This document shows positions 5,792 to 9,701 of a stretch of DNA of 9,701 bases, in pieces; positions within the stretch are counted from its first letter, which is position 1; each line of letters begins with the position of its first letter. The notes beneath the pieces are model-generated. The model ran no database searches. It was not told where the DNA came from and saw nothing but the letters and a program-made list of their open reading frames with translations. The stretch covers positions 1 to 9,701 of the forward strand of contig JACQLN010000019.1 of assembly GCA_016204035.1 (NCBI GenBank). The letters run 5' to 3'. Source of the stretch: Parcubacteria group bacterium. GTDB taxonomy: Bacteria; Patescibacteriota; Minisyncoccia; JACQLN01. Made by a program: the position numbers and the translations under genes.

Positions 5792-6614
5792 GTTTTTCCC
5801 AATCTTTTTTTGATTTTTTCAAAAATCCGGACTCTTTAACGAATCGGATACCATCGAATTCCTGTCCTGGAATTTCTTTTACTTCTCTTAAATCAGTGTA
5901 GCGACACCACCCCGCAACTTCGCAGGGTATAGTTACAAAGTCTGGCATCAAATCCTTGTATTTGGAGTAGTGAGGTTTGTTTCTTACTGCCTCATTAATT
6001 TCTTTTTTTGTAAGTCTCAATAAGTGATCGTCGGGAATATCAGGGCGACAGTAAATATAAATATCTGATCTACGCTCTTTGATTTTGATTTCATTTTCCC
6101 CAAGCACTAAAAAGGCACTTTTGGGTTTAGACGATTTTATCCCCACGCCAATTTTAGGTGTTCTCATTTTTCCTTTATCCTCAACTCCGGTTATATCTTG
6201 GAGTACAATTTCATCACGAATATCAAAATCAAGTTCAATATTTAGACCAAACCCTCTTTTTAGGAATTTTTTAACAGCAACTTCTCCTAATTGCCCCTTA
6301 ACCCAGTTTGTGATTTTCTGTCCAAATTCTCGCTGTCGTCCCGTACCAAAGTCCGATTGGACATAATTTCTAAAATGCTGAGCGAGGGCAAAATCTAAAC
6401 ACAACACATAGTCCTCTTTATCTAGCCCAACTGTTCTCCACGCCAAACCATCTTTCCATTTCCGCAGTACACTCTCGTCAAAATAAAATCTTCCTCGCCC
6501 ACCATTCCTTTCAAGAGATGGGAATTCCGCCGCGTTTTTGAAGTAGTTATCAAAAGTCTTTTCATCAAGACCAAGAAATTCAACGGCTTCTTTTTTGGAA
6601 AGGATTTTTGTCAT
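5775..6614 (-). CDS. Putative type II restriction endonuclease with N-terminal HTH
   Basis: A 279-aa protein, not firmly recognised. Residues about 3-55 resemble an excisionase/MerR-type winged HTH (LSKKEAVEFLGLDEKTF... RFYFDESVLRKWK). The rest resembles a PD-(D/E)XK nuclease: GQLGE (107-111) as the early helix glutamate; an acidic run of D129, D131, D134, E135, D140; and a hydrophobic strand GVGIKSSK (156-163) with K160. In the canonical motif an acidic residue stands two before the Lys; here it is G158, so the active site is a variant or lies elsewhere. Restriction function is inferred mainly from its position, convergent with and overlapping the cytosine methyltransferase. The ATG at 6614 follows a five-codon ORF that carries the only strong Shine-Dalgarno sequence. 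An alternative is another DNA-binding protein of the cassette, though two-gene R-M systems make REase the best guess. Confidence 0.65.
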   Translation of the reverse strand: MTKILSKKEAVEFLGLDEKTFDNYFKNAAEFPSLERNGGRGRFYFDESVLRKWKDGLAWRTVGLDKEDYVLCLDFALAQHFRNYVQSDFGTGRQREFGQKITNWVKGQLGEVAVKKFLKRGFGLNIELDFDIRDEIVLQDITGVEDKGKMRTPKIGVGIKSSKPKSAFLVLGENEIKIKERRSDIYIYCRPDIPDDHLLRLTKKEINEAVRNKPHYSKYKDLMPDFVTIPCEVAGWCRYTDLREVKEIPGQEFDGIRFVKESGFLKKSKKDWEKLIKQL

Positions 6615-6620
6615 ATCATT

Positions 6621-6653
6621 TTATGAAAAAAGAAACATCTTTAAATCCTCCCT
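6621..6653 (-). promoter_or_regulatory. Shine-Dalgarno and 5-codon leader ORF before the endonuclease gene
   Basis: On the minus strand AGGGAGGA (6653-6646) lies 8 nt before an ATG (6638) opening MFLFS and a TAA (6623-6621). The endonuclease ATG (6614) comes 6 nt after that stop and has no SD of its own, so it may be reached by reinitiation. Half of the SD can also pair in a 7-bp stem (AAATCCT 6664-6658 with AGGATTT 6649-6643). On the plus strand the same stem is followed by six T residues and could act as a weak terminator. Confidence 0.45.
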
Positions 6654-6672
6654 AGAAAGGATTTTTTGTTTG

Positions 6673-6755
6673 TGCCCGGGGCGAGACTCGAACTCGCAAG
6701 ACCTTACGGTCAAAGGATTTTAAGTCCTTCGTGTATACCATTCCACCACCCGGGC
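6673..6755 (-). tRNA. tRNA-Leu (anticodon UAA)
   Basis: 83-nt class II tRNA on the minus strand. The acceptor stem is GCCCGGG/CCCGGGC. The anticodon stem AAGGA/TCCTT carries the loop CTTAAAA, giving anticodon TAA. The long variable arm is GACC-GTAA-GGTC, as expected for Leu. The T-arm GCGAG-TTCGAGT-CTCGC is canonical and the discriminator is A, also a Leu identity base. CCA is not encoded (genomic ACA follows). It is the second gene of the tRNA-Cys/tRNA-Leu unit, 19 nt after tRNA-Cys. Its 3' end faces the R-M block. Confidence 0.96.
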
Positions 6756-6774
6756 TTTTTAACCACTTCCTTTG

Positions 6775-6847
6775 AGGCGCGGAGGGGATTTGCACCCCTG
6801 TATAGCGGTTTTGCAGACCGCTGCGTTAGCTGCTTCGCCACCGCGCC
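6775..6847 (-). tRNA. tRNA-Cys (anticodon GCA)
   Basis: 73-nt tRNA on the minus strand. The acceptor stem is GGCGCGG/CCGCGCC. The anticodon stem GCGGT/ACCGC carries the loop CTGCAAA, giving anticodon GCA. The discriminator is U73, the main Cys identity base. The T-arm AGGGG/CCCCT encloses the loop TGCAAAT, so G stands at position 55 in place of the usual U (pseudouridine). CCA is not encoded. It is the first gene of the unit, just behind a strong promoter. Confidence 0.95.
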
Positions 6848-6857
6848 ATATGAGAGA

Positions 6858-6886
6858 ATTGTAGGTAAAATATTAAACGTGGTCAA
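6858..6886 (-). promoter_or_regulatory. Promoter of the tRNA-Cys/tRNA-Leu unit
   Basis: On the minus strand: TTGACC (6886-6881), a 17-bp spacer, then TACAAT (6863-6858). Both boxes are 5/6 matches with ideal spacing. The predicted start falls a few bases before the tRNA-Cys 5' end. It may also drive the endonuclease gene downstream. Confidence 0.75.
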
Positions 6887-6927
6887 CTAAACTCAAATCT
6901 GATAAAATTAAAAGCGCAATCCTCCAC

Positions 6928-6959
6928 ATAAAACCCAGACGATAGTTAGGGTGTTTTAT
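6928..6959 (+). promoter_or_regulatory. Hairpin in the uppS leader
   Basis: ATAAAACCC (6928-6936) can pair with GGGTGTTTTAT (6949-6959) with a 2-nt bulge, followed by a T-rich run, ending 11 nt before the uppS start. It looks like a weak attenuator or terminator, but no plus-strand gene lies just upstream. No SD is visible before the ATG at 6971. The remainder of the 123-bp gap (6848-6970) holds the tRNA promoter on the other strand. Confidence 0.35.
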
Positions 6960-6970
6960 TTTTAACTCAA

Positions 6971-7672
6971 ATGCAAGAAAATTTACCTAACCATATCGCC
7001 GTTATACCCGACGGCAACCGCCGCTGGGCCAAAGCCCGCGGGCTGGAGCCCTGGCTCGGGCATGAACACGGCGCTTACGCTTTTAAGGAAATTGTTAAAG
7101 AATCCTTCGCCCAGGGCATAAAATATTTTACTTTTTGGGCTTCTTCCGAAGACAATATAAAAAAAAGAAATCCCTTAGAGGTGGCTTTTTATTTTAAGCT
7201 TATAAAAAAGGCCTTTAATGATTTTGAAAAAGACAGCTACGCCCACGATCATAAAATCAAAGTTGATTTTATGGGCTCCTGGGAAAAAATGTTCCCCGCC
7301 GACATTAAAGAAATTATTTACAGAATTAAAAAGAAAACCGAAAATTACGCCGATCGTTTTCTTACCCTATTATTGGCTTATGACGGCCGCACCGAAATGC
7401 TCCAAGCCCTTCACCGGCTTTATCAAGACAACCCCGCCGTTAAACCCGCGCCCGATTTTATAAAAAAATATCTTTACACCAAAGATCTGCCTCCGGTGGA
7501 CTTGGTTATCCGCACCGGCGGCGAACCGCATTGGAGCGCCGGTTTTATGATGTGGGACGTAGCCGACAGCCAGCTTTATTTTACGCCCACTTTATGGCCC
7601 GATTTTAACAAAAAAGAACTGGCCAAAGCCCTGTTATCTTACTCCGCCACCCAACGCCGTCTGGGCGCCTAG
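6971..7672 (+). CDS. uppS: Cis-isoprenyl diphosphate synthase (UppS-like), variant active site
   Basis: Member of the undecaprenyl/polyprenyl diphosphate synthase family (233 aa, normal length), which condenses isopentenyl diphosphate units in cis to make the lipid carrier for cell-wall sugars. Signatures: HIAVIPDGNRRWA (8-20) with the Mg/diphosphate-binding D14; GHEHG (30-34); FWASSEDN (55-62) in place of the usual YAFSxEN; AYDGRTEM; DLVIRTGGE (177-185); and WPDF (209-212). Differences from E. coli UppS: aligned through RTGGE and LYFT, R200 becomes H187, one residue is inserted before F192, and the Mg ligand E213 becomes Q201 in DSQLYFT. These may mark a CPR subfamily with another chain length or substrate. 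The gene ends tail-to-tail with rbfA, overlapping by 4 bases at a shared CTAG. A perfect 11-bp inverted repeat lies inside it at 7250-7273. Confidence 0.92.
   Translation: MQENLPNHIAVIPDGNRRWAKARGLEPWLGHEHGAYAFKEIVKESFAQGIKYFTFWASSEDNIKKRNPLEVAFYFKLIKKAFNDFEKDSYAHDHKIKVDFMGSWEKMFPADIKEIIYRIKKKTENYADRFLTLLLAYDGRTEMLQALHRLYQDNPAVKPAPDFIKKYLYTKDLPPVDLVIRTGGEPHWSAGFMMWDVADSQLYFTPTLWPDFNKKELAKALLSYSATQRRLGA
7250..7273 (+). repeat. Perfect 11-bp inverted repeat inside uppS
   Basis: CATAAAATCAA (7250-7260), 2-base loop AG, TTGATTTTATG (7263-7273). It encodes HKIKVDFM in the middle of the protein. No insertion is evident here, so it may be a quasi-palindrome corrected to perfection within a normal gene. 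Confidence 0.9.
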
Positions 7673-8007
7673 TCCTTCGGCACTTTTTTTATAACATCCA
7701 AAATCTTACTGCCCTTCTCTTCCGATTCGTCAATTTCAAACCTGATTTTAGGCACCGGGCGGATTCTTAAGCCGCGGTTTAATTTTTGCTGAATCTCGTA
7801 AATATTTTTTTCTATTTCTTTTATGGCCGCGGCCGATTTGGCAAAAGGAAAAACGGTGATGCTAATGGTGCTTTCCTGCCCGTTGGGCGAAGTTTCCACC
7901 TTGGAAACGGTAACTAAAGAATCAACCGCCAACTCCTTATGCAAAAGATCGCCGATAAAACGGTGAATAAGTTCGTTTATTCTCTCTAATCGGCGTTGTT
8001 TCGGCAT
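7669..8007 (-). CDS. rbfA: Ribosome-binding factor A
   Basis: Small KH-like protein (112 aa, normal length) that binds the 30S subunit and assists late 16S rRNA 5'-end maturation, notably in the cold. Recognised by the N-terminal helix RRLERINELIHRFIGDLLHKEL, the central strand VTVSKVETSPNGQESTISITVFP, and the C-terminal signature LNRGLRIRPVPKIRFEIDES (the family's R.tPel.F..D.S), followed by a helix ending in VIKKVP. It lies 133 bp downstream of infB on the same strand, the widespread bacterial infB-rbfA order. Its spacer is filled with repeat-like AT-rich sequence, and no strong Shine-Dalgarno is visible. It ends convergent with uppS, sharing the stop-codon CTAG. Confidence 0.93.
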   Translation of the reverse strand: MPKQRRLERINELIHRFIGDLLHKELAVDSLVTVSKVETSPNGQESTISITVFPFAKSAAAIKEIEKNIYEIQQKLNRGLRIRPVPKIRFEIDESEEKGSKILDVIKKVPKD

Positions 8008-8140
8008 AAAAAATTCGAAATCCTAATATCGAAACTCGAAACAATATCTAAATCCTAATTTTCAAAATCTAAAACCCGCTTTGAGTTTGTAATTTTGAAC
8101 ATTAGAATTTGTTTCGGATTTAGTGCTTCGTGCTTCGTAT
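8008..8140 (-). repeat. AT-rich interspersed-repeat spacer between infB and rbfA
   Basis: No gene is seen. Read on the minus strand it begins, after the infB stop, with a tandem ACGAAGC..ACGAAGC, then CTAAATCCGAAACAAAT (8123-8107; identical over 17 bases to valS 1654-1670). A stretch rich in AAAATT words and a GC-bearing turn near 8072-8078 follow, then words such as GATTTTGAAAATTAGGATTT and TTTCGAGTTTCGATATTAGGA that are roughly inverse to the first half. The whole spacer can fold imperfectly on itself. It resembles the intergenic repeats frequent in CPR genomes (recollection, unverified). Confidence 0.7.
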
Positions 8141-9701
8141 TTATAACTCCGGGTATTTTCTCTCTTCCTCAAACCCCACCAAAATATCGCCCACTTCAAC
8201 CATAACGCTGTTTTCAACTTGCAAACCGGCCTCGTTGCCTTCACGGACTTCTTCTTGGGGCTCTTTTTCTTTTTGCAGCCCGGTGATTTTGCCCGAACCG
8301 ACCACCACGTTTTTTCTTTGGATTTCAAACTTTAAGCCCTTTTTTAATTTTCCCGAAAATATTTTTCCGCCCACAACCATTCTGGTTTTGTCGGTTTTGA
8401 ATATGGCTAAAATCTCTATTTTTCCAACCTCGTTTTTGATTACTTCGGGATCCAGCAACTGCGACATAAAAACTTTAACTCCGGCCACGAAATCATAAAT
8501 AATATCAAAAGTTTTTATTTCTATGCCGCGCTGATCGGCATAATTCAAAATGTCCTTACCGGCTTTAACCCTAAAACCGACGATCTTGGCTTGGCTGGTT
8601 TCGGCTTTTTTAACATCGGACTGGGTGATGTCGCCCACATCGCACTTTAGCAGTTTTAGGCCGACTCGGTCTGATTTTATTTGTTTCAAAACTCCAACCA
8701 GGGCCTCTAAACAACCTAGCGCCGCGGCTTTAATTATAATGGAAAGCACTCGGGGTTGGCCGGACGGCTCTATTTTTATTCTGGTTAAAAATTCCTCGTG
8801 TTTTTGGGTGTGTTCGGAAACTATTTTTTGCGCCTCGGCCGCGTTGGCCACCACACTGCATTTTTCGCCGATCATAGGCGTGGTTTCGGCTAATCCCACC
8901 ACCCGCACCGGCTTGGACGGCCAGGCCTCTTTAATAGGCCGCGCCTCGTCGTCTTCCATTATTTTAACGGAACCGAAAGATGTGCCGCAAACAATAAGGT
9001 CGCCCGTTCTTAAAACACCGTCGGTGACAATGATGGTGGCCACCACGCCTTTTTTAGCGTCAAAATGGGATTCAATAACGTAACCTTCGCCGGTTTTTTG
9101 CGGACTGTATTTTAATTCTTCCATTTCGGCCACCAGTAAAATCAAATCCAAAAGTTCGTCTATGCCTTTTTTGTCTCTGGAGGAAACCAGGGCCACCGGC
9201 ACCTGGCCGCCCCATTCTTCTATTAACACGCCTTTTTCGGAAAGCTCTTTTTTAACCTTGTCCACGGCCGCGCCCGGTTTGTCTATTTTGTTGATAACCA
9301 CAATAAAGGGCACCTTCGTTGCCAAAATATGTTTAATAACTTCTTCGGTTTGCGGCTGAACGCCGTCGTCGGCCGCCACCACCAAAAGCGCCACATCGGC
9401 CACTTTTACGCCGTGCTCGCGCATGGCAAAAAAGGCCTCGTGGCCGGGCGTGTCTATGAAGGTGATTTTGCGGGTAACCGCAAAATCATCCCGAGGCGTA
9501 TGCCGAGGGATTTCCTTTTTAACCTCAACTTCGTAAGCGCCGATGCTTTGGGTTATGCCACCGGCCTCGCCTTCGGCCACTTCGGTTTCGCGGATGGCAT
9601 CTAAAAGTGTGGTCTTGCCATGATCCACATGGCCCATAACCACCACTATCGGGGGCCTGGCTTCGACTGAAGCTACGCTTAAATTTTGATCTTGGGTTTG
9701 G
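8141..9701 (-). CDS. infB: Translation initiation factor IF-2, 5'-partial
   Basis: GTPase that places initiator fMet-tRNA on the 30S subunit and promotes 50S joining. The frame stays open to the window edge, reading LSVASVEARPPIVVVMGHVDHGKT, so the GTG at 9646 is internal and the N-terminal region lies outside. G motifs, numbered from that GTG: G1 GHVDHGKT (5-12), G2 region AGGITQSIGAYEV (28-40), G3 DTPGH (65-69), G4 NKID (119-122), G5 SSRDKKG (155-161). Domains II-IV follow through the C-terminal fMet-tRNA-binding domain, ending VGDILVGFEEE. Between AYEVEV and KITFIDTPGH there are about 15 more residues (KEIPRHTPRDDFAVTR) than in E. coli IF-2. Part of this extra segment is encoded by a perfect 10-bp inverted repeat (9464-9487). 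Downstream on the same strand is rbfA. Confidence 0.97.
   Translation of the reverse strand, partial: QTQDQNLSVASVEARPPIVVVMGHVDHGKTTLLDAIRETEVAEGEAGGITQSIGAYEVEVKKEIPRHTPRDDFAVTRKITFIDTPGHEAFFAMREHGVKVADVALLVVAADDGVQPQTEEVIKHILATKVPFIVVINKIDKPGAAVDKVKKELSEKGVLIEEWGGQVPVALVSSRDKKGIDELLDLILLVAEMEELKYSPQKTGEGYVIESHFDAKKGVVATIIVTDGVLRTGDLIVCGTSFGSVKIMEDDEARPIKEAWPSKPVRVVGLAETTPMIGEKCSVVANAAEAQKIVSEHTQKHEEFLTRIKIEPSGQPRVLSIIIKAAALGCLEALVGVLKQIKSDRVGLKLLKCDVGDITQSDVKKAETSQAKIVGFRVKAGKDILNYADQRGIEIKTFDIIYDFVAGVKVFMSQLLDPEVIKNEVGKIEILAIFKTDKTRMVVGGKIFSGKLKKGLKFEIQRKNVVVGSGKITGLQKEKEPQEEVREGNEAGLQVENSVMVEVGDILVGFEEERKYPEL
8466..8518 (+). repeat. 11-bp inverted repeat with 31-bp spacer inside infB
   Basis: ATAAAAACTTT (8466-8476) and its exact inverse AAAGTTTTTAT (8508-8518) in an AT-rich part of domain III coding sequence. 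The long spacer and low complexity make chance plausible. Confidence 0.6.
9464..9487 (+). repeat. Perfect 10-bp inverted repeat inside infB
   Basis: GATTTTGCGG (9464-9473), loop GTAA, CCGCAAAATC (9478-9487). On the coding strand one arm (encoding RKI) leads into the conserved KITFIDTPGH, and the other encodes DFA within a segment absent from E. coli IF-2. Its geometry (10-bp arms, 4-base loop) is the same as in valS at 1611-1634. Confidence 0.9.

Noticed and set aside
5792..5820. T-rich run after the methyltransferase stop as an intrinsic terminator
   Set aside because: No stable stem precedes it, and the bases are nuclease coding sequence on the other strand.
6599..6721. AAAGGATTTT at 6599, 6656 and 6712 (nuclease start, leader, tRNA-Leu anticodon arm), as possible attachment-site repeats
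   Set aside because: The word is short and A/T-rich, the tRNA copy is fixed by the anticodon stem, and no matching copy was found at the far end of the cassette.
2507..7830. GGCCGCGGCC present in both the PrsW gene (about 2508) and rbfA (about 7825)
   Set aside because: Both encode Ala-rich stretches, where GCC/GCG codons produce this palindrome easily. There is no extended similarity.
9644..9646. GTG at 9646 as the infB start
   Set aside because: The upstream frame encodes the conserved RPPIVV lead-in to GHVDHGKT with no stop to the window edge, so the codon is an internal Val.
1..9701. CRISPR array, insertion sequence, rRNA or phage structural genes
   Set aside because: No regularly spaced direct repeats of CRISPR size, no transposase or integrase frame, and no rRNA-like segment were seen.

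Overview
The window looks like chromosome of a Candidate Phyla Radiation (Patescibacteria, probably Parcubacteria-like) bacterium. This is inferred from gene style: a compact ValRS without the usual C-terminal arm, an aberrant cis-prenyltransferase, tRNA genes without encoded CCA, and short AT-rich repeats in the intergenic gaps. TGA is used as a stop (end of the PrsW gene), so the code is standard there. No 16S or marker tree is available, so the assignment is tentative.

Layout. (1) 1-1980: valS, 5' end outside the window, with two repeat-derived stretches read in frame. (2) 1981-2115: a repeat-rich gap. (3) 2116-3374: a PrsW-type membrane protease overlapping an Hsp20 chaperone gene by ATGA. 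(4) About 3378-6660: an accessory block visibly richer in A/T from the regulator onward. It holds a small HNH nuclease (minus), a divergent LexA/UmuD-like self-cleaving repressor (plus), a C5-cytosine DNA methyltransferase (plus), and a convergent HTH-containing protein (minus) that is the likely cognate restriction enzyme. (5) 6673-6886: tRNA-Leu(UAA) and tRNA-Cys(GCA) on the minus strand with a good sigma70-type promoter; the tRNA-Leu 3' end faces the accessory block. (6) 6971-7672: a variant isoprenyl diphosphate synthase. (7) 7669-9701: rbfA and infB on the minus strand (transcribed infB then rbfA), infB running off the window, separated by another repeat-rich gap.

How the genes work together. 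The accessory block reads as a restriction-modification cassette under a DNA-damage-type repressor, sited at a tRNA 3' end. The nuclease gene has no room for its own promoter behind tRNA-Leu and may be expressed from the tRNA promoter. The flanking genes are housekeeping (ValRS, IF-2, RbfA, cell-wall lipid carrier) and protein quality control (PrsW, Hsp20).

The least expected structural signal is a set of perfect short inverted repeats, several inside conserved genes: valS 10-bp arms, infB 10-bp arms, uppS 11-bp arms, hsp20 8-bp arms, plus a 12-bp one after hsp20. In valS and infB they sit at apparent protein insertions. In valS the hairpin abuts a tandem 14-mer sharing 17 identical bases with the rbfA-infB spacer. 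This suggests palindrome-generating events and a small interspersed repeat that tolerates in-frame insertion in essential genes.
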